The translations under genes and the position numbers were made by a program. Below the pieces are notes generated by a model. That model was not told the DNA's origin, made no database searches, and was given only the letters and a program-made list of their open reading frames with translations. A stretch of DNA of 10,583 bases from Xanthobacteraceae bacterium (GTDB taxonomy: Bacteria; Pseudomonadota; Alphaproteobacteria; Rhizobiales; Xanthobacteraceae), in NCBI GenBank assembly GCA_030039655.1, contig JASHVC010000109.1:1-10583 (forward strand), given 5' to 3'. Positions 1-8,078 of this stretch are shown here, in pieces (position 1 is the stretch's first letter; each line of letters starts with the position of its first letter).

Positions 1-16
1 TCCGGATAGACGGGCT

Positions 17-3000
17 ATGCGCCGGTTCTGGCAGCTTCTCGCACTTTGCGTTGCGCTTTTCGTCGTGGCGCCTACAGCGCGTGCGGCCGATCCCGCCGCC
101 ATGAGCGCCGACGAGATCAAGGCGCTGCAACAGCGGCTGGCGGACGGCGGCTGTTATCAGGGCGCGATCGATGGGCGATCAAGCCAGGCGCTGCAACAGG
201 CCATCAAGGCGTGTCCATCGCAAGACCCGGTGCTGCGCATCGAGACCGGTATGCATGTCTCTTCGATCCAGCGGATCGGAGTCGACCAGACCTGCCGGAT
301 CGCGGCGACGGGGTCGTGGGACAAAACTGTGCGTGTCTGGACCTTGCCTGAGGGGCGCCTGCTGCGCACCCTGCGCGTGCCCATTGGTCCCGGCAACGGC
401 GGTAAGATCTATACGACCGCAATGTCGCCCGATGGGCGCTGGATCGCCGCGGGCGGGTGGGATGCGCAGTGGGATTTTACGCGTGCGCACTTCGTCTACA
501 TTTTCGATACCGCGACGGGCGCGGCGGTTACCCGCATCGGCCCGTTCGGCGATGGCATCATTCATCTGGCCTTCTCGCGCGACGGCCACTGGTTAGCCGC
601 AACGAGTTTTGCCCGCATCGGTCTCAAAGTGATCGATACGGAAGCCTGGCGGATCGTTGCACAGGATGCGGCCTATGAGGGGCACAGCTACGGCGCAGCC
701 TTCGCGCCCGACGGGCATCTCTATACTGTCGCCTATGGCGGCAAACTGCGGCAGTACGGAGTGGGGCCTACGTTCGGAAAAGAGCGTGAGGTCGCAACCC
801 AAGGCGGCAAGTTGCCGTATTCCGTGGCGGTCGACCCAAGTGGTCAACTGGTTGCAGTGGGATTCGTGGCGTCGACCAAGGTCGACGTTTACGATGCGGC
901 GACGCTCGAATTCCGCTTCGCCGCGGACACGACTGGCATCGCCAGCGGCGATCTCAGTGCCGTCGTTTGGAGCAACGATGGTGCGCATATTCTCGCTGGC
1001 GGGCGAGAACACAAAATTAAGTCTGAGGGTACCTGGAAAGATCCGCTGCTGACCTTCGGCCGTGACGGTCAGCGCATCGGTCGATCCTTGCCGCTCAGCG
1101 ACAACACCATCCTGAACATGCAGCCTTGCGCGGACGCCATTGCGGTGGCTGTCGCCGATCCCGCCTTCGGGCTCGTCGAACGCGACAGCAAGATCGCGCT
1201 GTGGAAGGCCGGCGTTACGGCCGATATGCGCGACAAGGTTGGCGATGCCTTCACCATCGCGCCGAACGCCACGCAGGTCCGTTTCGGTCTCGGCTACGCC
1301 GGCGACGACCCCGTCCTGTTCGACCTCGCGCAGGCGACGCTCGCGAGCGCAGCGAACCCGCTGCCGGGCTTCCTCGCGCCGACGACCGAAGGATTGCCGG
1401 TCGAAAACTGGCGGAACGAGGAAAATCTGACCTTTGCGGGTAAGCCAGTACAACTCGGGCAAGGCGAGTTCTCGCGCTCGCTCGCTATCCGCACCGACCG
1501 CACCGGCTTCGTCCTTGGCAGCGAATTTCGGCTCCGGGCCTTCGATGCGCAGGGCCATCCGCTATGGGAGCAGCCCGGGCCCGGCGTCGCCAGAGGGGTT
1601 AATCTCTCGGCCGACGGCCGCATCGTCGTCGTCGCCTATAGCGATGGCACTATCCGCTGGCAACGTTGGTCGGACGGTGCCGAACTGCTGGCGCTTTTCG
1701 TCAACCGCAATACCAAGGCCTGGGTCGCCTGGACGCCGTCCGGATATTACAAAGCCTCGCCGGGTGGTGAAGATTTGATCGGCTGGCACCTCAACCGTGG
1801 CTGGAATCAAGCGGCCGATTTCTTCCCGGCTTCGAAATTTCGCGACAAATATTCCAGAGCGGACATCGTCGATCGCGTCCTCGACACGCTCGACGAAGCC
1901 GAGGCGATACGCCAGGCCGATCTCGCACGGCCGCAAAGGGCCGCGGCGCCGATCCTCGAGAGCCTGCCACCGGTGCTCTCCATTCTTTCACCGGCCGATG
2001 ACGAACAAGTGGATGCCGCGAGTGTCAAAATCAATTATCTCGTGCGCTCGCCTTCCGGCACGCCGATCGACGGCGTTGAGGCGCTGATCAATGGTACGCC
2101 TGCGGGTGCCCGCGGCACCGGAGACGACAGTGCGGTCAAGAAATGCATCGCCGACACGCATGGGCTCGGCCGCACAACGGGCGCGCTGCAGGGTTGCCGC
2201 GGCACCCTCGCCATCACACTGCCGCCGGGAGTGAGCGAGATCGGCATCTTCGCCCGCGCCGGTTCAAAATCGAGCGAACCTGCCGAAGTGCGCATTACCC
2301 GCACAACTCCTCCGACAGCCGCAGAAGTCGAGAAGCCAAAGCTTTACGCACTTGTCGCCGGCATCTCGGATTATCCAGACCCTTATACGCTTAAGTTCGC
2401 GTCCAAGGACGCCCACGATTTCGCTGCCGCGCTCGCCAACCAAAACGGCGCGCTCTACTCCGAAGTCGTCATAAAGCTTTTTGTCGACAAGCAGGCTACG
2501 GCGGTCGCGATCAAAGACGGGCTGGACTGGCTCGCGCATCAGGTAACGGACCGCGATGTGGGCGTCGTTTATCTCGCCGGCCATGGAATCCTGGATGAGC
2601 ACAATCGCTTCTTCTTTTTGGGGGCCGACAGCGATCCCAATCGGCTCAAGGCCACGGCCGTCGCCAAGGATGACATCGCCGAGACGCTGGAAAACCTTGC
2701 CGGCAAGGCGCTTCTGTTCCTCGATGCGTGCCATTCCGGTTCGATGGCCGCCCCGGCGCGGCGATCGACCTTTGACAACAGTGACGTGGTCAACGACTTC
2801 CTGCACAGCGACCGCGGCGTTGTTGTATTTGCGGCCTCGACCGGTCGACAGGTGAGCATGGAGGACCCATCATGGGGCAATGGCGCTTTCACCAAGGCTC
2901 TCGTCGAGGGACTTGGTTCACCGGGAGTGCCGTCGCGCGCCAAACTTGCCGACGATGACGCCATTACACCTAAGCTCCTCGACGCGTATATCGCCCGTCG

Positions 3001-3082
3001 CGTCAAGGCCCTCACCGATGGCAAGCAGAGCCCAGTGATGATTTCGACTGCACCAGAATTCCCGGTAGCGATCGCAAGGTGA
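17..3082 (+). CDS. Secreted caspase-family (peptidase C14-like) protein with WD40-type repeats
   Basis: 1021 residues. Residues 1-23 form a signal peptide (MRR, hydrophobic core, AxA-type site after TARA), so the protein is probably periplasmic. Residues 31-66 resemble a short peptidoglycan-binding module (LQQRLADGGCYQGAIDG), with Cys46 and Cys66 as a possible disulfide. Residues about 75-560 hold degenerate WD40-type blades such as GSWDKTVRVW and YSDGTIRW. A segment typical of WD40-caspase proteins follows at about 568-640 (WTPSGYYKASPGGEDLIGW), then an Ig-like stretch at 650-770. The caspase domain at 775-1015 begins YALVAGISDY; His856 in YLAGHG and Cys905 in DACHSG are the likely catalytic dyad of a clan CD cysteine endopeptidase. 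Substrate and physiological role are unknown. No strong Shine-Dalgarno sequence is visible before the ATG, and the upstream region lies outside the window. The family call is strong; proteolytic activity is inferred from the intact dyad. Confidence 0.9.
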   Translation: MRRFWQLLALCVALFVVAPTARAADPAAMSADEIKALQQRLADGGCYQGAIDGRSSQALQQAIKACPSQDPVLRIETGMHVSSIQRIGVDQTCRIAATGSWDKTVRVWTLPEGRLLRTLRVPIGPGNGGKIYTTAMSPDGRWIAAGGWDAQWDFTRAHFVYIFDTATGAAVTRIGPFGDGIIHLAFSRDGHWLAATSFARIGLKVIDTEAWRIVAQDAAYEGHSYGAAFAPDGHLYTVAYGGKLRQYGVGPTFGKEREVATQGGKLPYSVAVDPSGQLVAVGFVASTKVDVYDAATLEFRFAADTTGIASGDLSAVVWSNDGAHILAGGREHKIKSEGTWKDPLLTFGRDGQRIGRSLPLSDNTILNMQPCADAIAVAVADPAFGLVERDSKIALWKAGVTADMRDKVGDAFTIAPNATQVRFGLGYAGDDPVLFDLAQATLASAANPLPGFLAPTTEGLPVENWRNEENLTFAGKPVQLGQGEFSRSLAIRTDRTGFVLGSEFRLRAFDAQGHPLWEQPGPGVARGVNLSADGRIVVVAYSDGTIRWQRWSDGAELLALFVNRNTKAWVAWTPSGYYKASPGGEDLIGWHLNRGWNQAADFFPASKFRDKYSRADIVDRVLDTLDEAEAIRQADLARPQRAAAPILESLPPVLSILSPADDEQVDAASVKINYLVRSPSGTPIDGVEALINGTPAGARGTGDDSAVKKCIADTHGLGRTTGALQGCRGTLAITLPPGVSEIGIFARAGSKSSEPAEVRITRTTPPTAAEVEKPKLYALVAGISDYPDPYTLKFASKDAHDFAAALANQNGALYSEVVIKLFVDKQATAVAIKDGLDWLAHQVTDRDVGVVYLAGHGILDEHNRFFFLGADSDPNRLKATAVAKDDIAETLENLAGKALLFLDACHSGSMAAPARRSTFDNSDVVNDFLHSDRGVVVFAASTGRQVSMEDPSWGNGAFTKALVEGLGSPGVPSRAKLADDDAITPKLLDAYIARRVKALTDGKQSPVMISTAPEFPVAIAR

Positions 3083-3109
3083 CCGGGTGTGCCGATGCCA
3101 TCGGCCGGT
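3082..3109 (+). terminator. Possible terminator hairpin after the caspase gene
   Basis: Starting at the stop codon, an inverted repeat GCCGATG-C-CATCGGC (3091-3105) is flanked by ACCGG (3082-3086) and CCGGT (3105-3109), giving an extended stem. Only a short T run (ATTTGTG) follows, so intrinsic termination is plausible but weakly supported. Confidence 0.3.
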
Positions 3110-3455
3110 CATTTGTGTCGATCACCCCGCGTCTGGGAAAGTCCGGTCAGCGGCCGATCTCGGAAGCCCCAGCTGACGGGGACGCCGGCGTGTGCGGCAC
3201 CGCGACGGACGGCGCCGGACCAACCATTAACCTCCAGGCCTGTTAGCCTCCGGGTAACGTCACATAGACATAGAATAGCCCTGAACGCGGCCAACATGCA
3301 GCGTTTGAGGGGCGGTATACTTCCCGGCGTTGCCGGATGAGGCGCCAGCGACTGGTGGCAGGGGCAGGCGTGCAAACTGCTTGGGCCTGATTTAGGCTTC
3401 GGTGAGATTGCACGGGGAGTTTGTACAACCGGCCTGAAGGACGCCTGGAGGCGCC
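3083..3455. other. Intergenic region between the caspase gene and asmA
   Basis: 373 bp with no convincing gene. It holds the hairpin next to the caspase stop codon, a second inverted repeat at 3143-3151/3172-3180 (8 of 9 positions pair), a near-direct repeat TTAACCTCC / TTAGCCTCC around 3227-3250, and the asmA ribosome binding site at its right end. It should contain the asmA promoter, but I could not place a credible -35/-10 pair. A TAGAAT at 3271-3276 has no matching -35 at 16-18 bp. Confidence 0.5.
3446..3451 (+). promoter_or_regulatory. Shine-Dalgarno site fixing the GTG start of asmA
   Basis: TGGAGG lies five bases before the GTG at 3456. The residues that follow make an ideal N-terminal membrane anchor, so the site and the protein sequence agree on this non-ATG start. 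Confidence 0.7.
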
Positions 3456-6400
3456 GTGCAGACAACGCTGCTCGGAGTGGCAATCGCAATCATTCTGGCG
3501 CTCGTGACCGCGCTGGTGGCGCCCCTCGTTGTCGATTGGAACCACTACCGCGGTGCGGTCGAGGCCGAGGCGAGCCGCCTGAGCGGGCTGCGTGTGCACG
3601 TGAACGGTGCCATCGACGCGCGCCTGCTGCCGTCGCCAGTGATCATCCTGCACGATATTGATGCCGGGGAGGCCGGCCATCAGCCGCAGCTCCGCGCTGG
3701 CATCCTCAAGGTGGAATTGGCGCTCGGGCCCTTGCTCCGTGGCAGGATGGAAGCGTCCGAGGTCCACCTCATCGCCCCGCAGGTCAGCCTTGGCTTCGAC
3801 CATTCCGGCGCCATCGAGGTGCCGTCGTCGTCGTCTTTTAATCCGGACGCGCTCTCCATCTCCCGTTTCAGCGTAGAAGATGGAAGGGTCACTATCACCG
3901 ATGGGTCGGGCGCGCGGCTGCTGCTCCAGCAGCTTTATTTCAACGGTGATATTCGTTCGCTGTTCGGACCATTCTCCGGTGAAGGCGCCGTAGTGGCCGA
4001 TGGTGAGCTTTACGGTTACCGAATCTCTGGGAGCCGCGCCGACGGCGGCGCTATCAAGATCAGGCTCGGCGTCGAGTCCTCCAATCGCCCGCTCACGACG
4101 GACTGGGACGGCACGCTGACTTTCAATGGCGGCGTCCCGCAATTCGACGGCACGCTCGCGGTGGCGCGGCCGGCCGGTGCCACGCTGGCGAACGGCCAAC
4201 GGGTAATCAGCGTGCCCTGGCGCGTCGAGGGCATAGTCAAGGCAACGCCGGCTTCGGCCTCGCTGCAGAAGTTGAACTTTCGTTATGGGCCGGAAGAGCG
4301 CGCCATCAACTTCACCGGTGCTGCCGATGTGACCTTCGGCGCGCATCCGCATCTCGATGGCACCGTGTCGGCGATGCAAGTGGACGTCGACCGTGCGCTG
4401 GCTGCGCCGGACGTGACCAATCGGCCGCCACTCGTGGAGCTGCGAAGCTTTTTCCAGACCTTCGTGGCTTGGGCCAGGTTGCCGGTCCCGGCGCAGATCG
4501 GTGTCGACGTCGGCGCCATAACGATCGGTGGCACGGCGATCGAGTCGCTGCAGGGCCAACTACAGTATGACCGGGCCGGATGGAGCCTCAGCAAATTTCA
4601 ATTGCATGCTCCCGGCATGACCGACTTCGCTTTGAGCGGCCGGCTCACCGGTACGCCGCAAGGTTTTGCATTCAGCGGCCCGGCAACGCTGGCGTCGGCC
4701 GATCTCGACTCGCTGCTCGTCTGGCTCAACGGCCATAGCGCCGACCGCACAGCTGGCGGCATGAAGACCATTAGCGCCCACGGCGATGTGACGATCGCCA
4801 GCGATCGCATTGCGATCGAGCAGCTCATGGCGACGCTCGGTCAGGAGAAACTCGAAGGCCAGCTCGCCTACAATTGGCCAACGGATAAACGCCCAGCGCG
4901 GCTGGACGCCCAGTTGCGCGCCAGCGACCTCAATCTCGACGTGCTCTCGAGCTTCGGCAAGGCGGCGGTCGGTGACGATGGCTTCGCGCTGCCGCAGGAA
5001 GCGGCCGTTGCACTCGACATAGGTAAGGCGACGCTGGCCGGTCTGGACGCGCAGGCGGTAAAAGCCCACGCCAAGCTCGACGCCGGCTCGTTGCAGATCG
5101 ACCAGCTATCCATCGGCAACCTGGCTGGGGCGAAACTCGACGTCAGCGGCAGAATTGACGAATTGTCGTCGCGGCCGCACGGACAGGTGACGTTTGATCT
5201 CGACGCGCGTGCGCTGGACGGCTTGGGTGATCTTGCGGCCAAGTTCGCGCCGCACGGCGCCGTAGCGCTGCGCCACGCGACCGATCGTCTGGTTCCGGCA
5301 AAAGTGCATGCTGTCCTTACGGTGCAACCGGGGCCGGCATCCGGTAGCACCGCGCAACTCCAGGTCAATGGAAACCTGGCGGCCATGCGCCTCACGACCA
5401 CCGGAGTCGTGACCGGCGAGCCCGCGCAACTCGGCGCCGCAAATGTAAAGATCGATACGCAGCTCAATGCTGCTGATGGCTCGGCGCTGGTGGCGCTGCT
5501 CGGCCTCGATCACGTCATTGGCGTGGATCAATTGCCTGGCGCGCTCACGGTTTCAGCGGCGGGGCGGTTGAACGGCGATATTCGCCTTGATGGCAAAGTC
5601 GCGGCGAGTGGCTTGAACTCCGCGATGCAGGGGACGTTGCGCTTTTGCGGCGACACGACGCCGTGGGCGAAGTTGAAACTGCAGGCGACGGCCGGCGATC
5701 TGCGGCCGCTCCACCAGGCCATGACCGGTCAACCCGGCACCGCCGTTCCGGTCTACACGACCGCGACGCTGGCGATCGACGATTCCAATCTTTCCTTCAC
5801 CGATATCACGGCGACTGTCGGTAAGAGCAAGGTCAGTGGATCGGTTGCGGTCGGCTTGGACAAAAGTCCGATCAGCATCGACGGTAACGTCGAGGCTGAC
5901 GAGATCGATGGCGCAAGCGTGTTGGCCATGTTGCTCGGGCTGCCGAGCAACCTAAACGGCGGCACGTCGGTATCGAGCGATAAGATCGGCGCCGGCGCGT
6001 TCACCGCCATGAATGGCGGCGTGACTTTCAAGCTTGCCCGTGCAGTATTCACGCCGGCACTGGTCGCGAGCGATCTCGCGGGCGCCGTGCATTTTCATCC
6101 CTCGGTCATCGCCTTCGACGCCATCACTGGCAACCTCGCCGGTGGAAGCATCATCGGCGCCATGGCGTTCAACCGCGACCCTGATGGAGTCGCGGCGCAT
6201 GGCAAGCTCCAAGTAGCTGACGCCGCCGCCGCGACGATCCTGGGGCCGAGCCTGAATGCCACCGACGGGCAGCTGAGCTTGACGTTGCAAACCGATGGTT
6301 TCGGCGCGAGTCCGTTCGGCCTCATCGGCTCGTTGCACGGCAGCGGCGTTTTGGCGCTGAAAGACTTTCAGATCGGTGGGCTCGACCCGGCAGCCTTCGA

Positions 6401-7187
6401 CGCCGCCATGCAGGCCGCCGCCCAAAGCGGTCCGATCGATGTCGCCAAGGTTCAGGCCGCGGTCAACGCCGCGCTGGCCAAGGGCCATCTCACCATGCCG
6501 GGCGGTAGCCTGCCGATCGACATCAGATCGGGCACGCTCAATCTGAAAGACGCGACGCTGGATGCTCAGGCTGGCAGCAAGCTTGCGCTCAACGGTGCCG
6601 TCGATCTCAGCAATGCCGCGATCAATGGGCGGATGACGCTTTCAGAACCGCCGCCGCCGAGCGCGCTGCTGTCCACCCCGCTAGAACTTTCCGTCAACAT
6701 CAAGGGGCCGTTCACAGCGCCGCAGCGCACCCTCGACACGACGGCGCTGATGAATTTCCTCACACTGCGCGCCGCAGAACTGCAGAGCCGCCGCATCCAA
6801 TCAATCGAGGCCAGTCGGTACGACGGTTTAATGGCTCCCGCCATTCATCCGGATTCGCCGGACGTGCGCGTCGTACCGCTTGGCGCGGTCGTCGAATCCG
6901 CGGTGCCGCCGGATCTGTTGGCAATGCCCATGCCTGGAGCGCGAGGGATGGAGCGGCTCCAGCCAGCCGCTCCGTCTGCACTGCCGGCGCAAAACGGCCC
7001 GCCTTCCCAAGGAGCCACGCGCGCCGTGCCCTTGCCGATGCCAGCGCCGACTGCGATCAGGCCAAGTCAACCACGTGCACCAGTGCACACAACGAAGAGC
7101 ACGGCGACACTCGGTGCGGCGGAGCAGACTCGGCGGCGGCCCGCTGAGCCGCTGCCGTTGGTCCCGACCTTTTCTCGCGCTGACTAA
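3456..7187 (+). CDS. AsmA-family envelope protein
   Basis: 1243 residues from a GTG start with a good Shine-Dalgarno sequence. Residues 4-26 are one N-terminal transmembrane helix (LLGVAIAIILALVTALVAPL), followed by VDWNHYR and a stretch rich in short beta strands (LSGLRVHVNGAIDARLLPSP), the typical opening of alphaproteobacterial AsmA proteins. The body is repetitive, beta-rich and low in charge, as expected of the long bridge-like fold of this superfamily (AsmA, TamB, YhdP). The AsmA_2-like C-terminal part is at about 840-1120 and ends in the family-typical helix LMNFLTLRAAELQSRR. Residues after about 1140 form a Pro/Ala-rich tail that is probably disordered. By family knowledge it is an inner-membrane-anchored periplasmic protein linked to outer-membrane lipid homeostasis; the exact substrate here is inference. 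It may be transcribed separately from the caspase gene, given the 373-bp gap. No gene symbol is given because the AsmA paralogue cannot be settled by eye. Confidence 0.9.
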   Translation: MQTTLLGVAIAIILALVTALVAPLVVDWNHYRGAVEAEASRLSGLRVHVNGAIDARLLPSPVIILHDIDAGEAGHQPQLRAGILKVELALGPLLRGRMEASEVHLIAPQVSLGFDHSGAIEVPSSSSFNPDALSISRFSVEDGRVTITDGSGARLLLQQLYFNGDIRSLFGPFSGEGAVVADGELYGYRISGSRADGGAIKIRLGVESSNRPLTTDWDGTLTFNGGVPQFDGTLAVARPAGATLANGQRVISVPWRVEGIVKATPASASLQKLNFRYGPEERAINFTGAADVTFGAHPHLDGTVSAMQVDVDRALAAPDVTNRPPLVELRSFFQTFVAWARLPVPAQIGVDVGAITIGGTAIESLQGQLQYDRAGWSLSKFQLHAPGMTDFALSGRLTGTPQGFAFSGPATLASADLDSLLVWLNGHSADRTAGGMKTISAHGDVTIASDRIAIEQLMATLGQEKLEGQLAYNWPTDKRPARLDAQLRASDLNLDVLSSFGKAAVGDDGFALPQEAAVALDIGKATLAGLDAQAVKAHAKLDAGSLQIDQLSIGNLAGAKLDVSGRIDELSSRPHGQVTFDLDARALDGLGDLAAKFAPHGAVALRHATDRLVPAKVHAVLTVQPGPASGSTAQLQVNGNLAAMRLTTTGVVTGEPAQLGAANVKIDTQLNAADGSALVALLGLDHVIGVDQLPGALTVSAAGRLNGDIRLDGKVAASGLNSAMQGTLRFCGDTTPWAKLKLQATAGDLRPLHQAMTGQPGTAVPVYTTATLAIDDSNLSFTDITATVGKSKVSGSVAVGLDKSPISIDGNVEADEIDGASVLAMLLGLPSNLNGGTSVSSDKIGAGAFTAMNGGVTFKLARAVFTPALVASDLAGAVHFHPSVIAFDAITGNLAGGSIIGAMAFNRDPDGVAAHGKLQVADAAAATILGPSLNATDGQLSLTLQTDGFGASPFGLIGSLHGSGVLALKDFQIGGLDPAAFDAAMQAAAQSGPIDVAKVQAAVNAALAKGHLTMPGGSLPIDIRSGTLNLKDATLDAQAGSKLALNGAVDLSNAAINGRMTLSEPPPPSALLSTPLELSVNIKGPFTAPQRTLDTTALMNFLTLRAAELQSRRIQSIEASRYDGLMAPAIHPDSPDVRVVPLGAVVESAVPPDLLAMPMPGARGMERLQPAAPSALPAQNGPPSQGATRAVPLPMPAPTAIRPSQPRAPVHTTKSTATLGAAEQTRRRPAEPLPLVPTFSRAD

Positions 7188-7205
7188 GTTTGCGTAGTGC
7201 GTCTG
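7188..7205. other. Convergent gene junction
   Basis: Only 18 bp separate the asmA stop from the stop of the opposing ribbon-helix-helix gene. No strong hairpin with a T tract is visible in it, so transcripts from the two sides may overlap. Confidence 0.6.
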
Positions 7206-7538
7206 CTATTCGGCCGGAAGCCCCGACGGCTCCGCCACGGCCCCCATCGCGACCATCCGGCGGTGCGATTTCGGGCCTTCGCGGTGATCGCCGTCACCGT
7301 TCCCACCTTCGTGATGGCTGTCCGGATGCGCCTGAAAGTGATCGAGCACGAATAGCCGGATGGCGGATGACAGATTGCCGTGGCGGCGCCCCGTGTCGAT
7401 CGACGCCACCAGGTCTGACAAGGTCGTGCGCCGACCCACCGCGATATCCTTCAGCCCCTTCCAGAACGCATCTTCAAGACTGACGCTTGTCTTGTGTCCG
7501 GCAATTACGATCGAGCGCTTGATAACCGGCGACTTCAT
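7206..7538 (-). CDS. Ribbon-helix-helix domain protein (RHH_4-like)
   Basis: 110 residues. Residues 7-67 match the pattern of the alphaproteobacterial RHH_4 family: a basic N-terminal strand (KRSIVIAGHKTSVSLE), helix 1 (DAFWKGLKDIAVGR), the turn TTLSDLVASIDTGR, and the closing GNLSSAIRLFVLDHF. RHH proteins dimerise and insert the paired N-terminal strands into DNA, so a DNA-binding regulator is the best guess; no target is known. The ATG directly follows the TAA of the DUF4169 gene (TAAATG), which suggests one mRNA and translational coupling. The part after about residue 70 is a hydrophilic extension with clustered histidines (67, 71, 75, 76, 85, 92) and is longer than I expect for the family. 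The family call is confident; the role is inferred. Confidence 0.85.
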   Translation of the reverse strand: MKSPVIKRSIVIAGHKTSVSLEDAFWKGLKDIAVGRRTTLSDLVASIDTGRRHGNLSSAIRLFVLDHFQAHPDSHHEGGNGDGDHREGPKSHRRMVAMGAVAEPSGLPAE

Positions 7539-7724
7539 TTACCCGTCTCCCCTTTCGATCCGGTGCTGCTCGAGATCCTTCTGGGCCTTGTCGTTCTCCG
7601 ACCGCTGCCGCATCCGGTCACCTTTCGGACGGCCGTGGGCCAATCTGTTGCGAGCGGCCTCTTGCTCGGCTTCCCGCCGTTTGGCTTGCTTGCGCGCAGT
7701 GCGAAGATTGACGACGTGGCCCAT
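7539..7724 (-). CDS. DUF4169 family small basic protein
   Basis: 61 residues. The ATG at 7724 is chosen because the protein then begins MGHVVNLRTARKQAK, the form expected of DUF4169 proteins (short N-terminus, VNLR, then a charged helix). A longer reading frame from 7820 adds 32 residues without family character. The rest is a highly charged, probably coiled-coil helix rich in Arg, Lys, Glu and Gln, including GRPKGDRMRQRSENDKAQKD. No signal peptide or membrane segment is present, so it is cytoplasmic. The Shine-Dalgarno sequence is weak. Its TAA is immediately followed by the ATG of the RHH gene. The function of DUF4169 is unknown to me; its place beside fumC and the RHH gene looks typical of this bacterial group. 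Residues 4-12 resemble the SspB C-terminal tail (see findings). Confidence 0.82.
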   Translation of the reverse strand: MGHVVNLRTARKQAKRREAEQEAARNRLAHGRPKGDRMRQRSENDKAQKDLEQHRIERGDG

Positions 7725-7758
7725 GTGAAGCTCGGCGGTAACCAGATGCTGTTGCACA

Positions 7759-7771
7759 GGGCCATTGGCCC
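7759..7771. promoter_or_regulatory. 13-bp palindrome upstream of the DUF4169-RHH operon
   Basis: GGGCCA-T-TGGCCC, a perfect 6-bp dyad about one base, lies 35 bp upstream of the DUF4169 start codon. This is a natural position for an operator, possibly bound by the RHH protein itself. Binding is inference. Confidence 0.35.
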
Positions 7772-8013
7772 AATTCGGTCTGGAACTATTACGCCGCACG
7801 CTGGCACTGGAACACGGCAATTCAGAGTTCTTCGAGTACTTTCAATTGCCACGGGGGAGTGTGGCTATACCCCTGACGTACGACAACACACGGATGCTTG
7901 AAAAAAGAATAGCGCCACCGCTGTTTCAAGTTCCCGCGGGCTTAGAGAGCAGAATAGACGCAAAATAATTCGGCGATGCTTGAAGTAAACTACGAAAGAG
8001 CCGGCTGTCTATT

Positions 8014-8025
8014 TCTGTATACAGA
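8014..8025. repeat. 12-bp perfect palindrome
   Basis: TCTGTATACAGA reads identically on both strands and sits in the AT-rich part of the fumC/DUF4169 gap. It could be a binding site for a dimeric regulator; no protein can be named from the sequence. Confidence 0.4.
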
Positions 8026-8078
8026 GGTTCATCAAGCCGCAAACGTTACGTCAGTCCAATGATGAGACAGCAATACAG

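Noticed and set aside
593..1558. 321-codon minus-strand reading frame inside the caspase gene
   Set aside because: It lies antisense to the WD40 region, its product is low-complexity and charged, and it has no family likeness.
17..3082. Caspase-based antiphage defence gene
   Set aside because: The signal peptide places the protein outside the cytoplasm and no defence partners (CRISPR effector, STAND or CHAT-TPR genes) are nearby.
3220..3260. CtrA-like TTAA sites upstream of asmA
   Set aside because: The half sites are TTAA and TTAG about 11 bases apart, not the TTAA-N7-TTAA spacing.
3243..4559. 438-codon minus-strand reading frame over the start of asmA
   Set aside because: It is antisense to a well-supported AsmA frame with a clear membrane anchor, and its translation is Arg/His-rich with no recognisable domain, typical of shadow frames in GC-rich DNA.
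7206..7724. Toxin-antitoxin system
   Set aside because: The RHH gene is an RHH_4-type protein and the partner is DUF4169; neither shows a toxin fold or catalytic motif.
7725..7820. 32-residue N-terminal extension of the DUF4169 protein
   Set aside because: The extension lacks family character, while MGHVVNLR is the expected beginning; the extension would also run through the operator-like palindrome.
7494..7901. 135-codon plus-strand reading frame across the DUF4169 gene
   Set aside because: It overlaps two supported genes on the other strand and its translation has no family likeness.
7765..7968. 67-codon plus-strand reading frame in the fumC/DUF4169 gap
   Set aside because: Codon third positions are rich in A and T, unlike neighbouring genes; there is no recognisable domain and no clear ribosome binding site.
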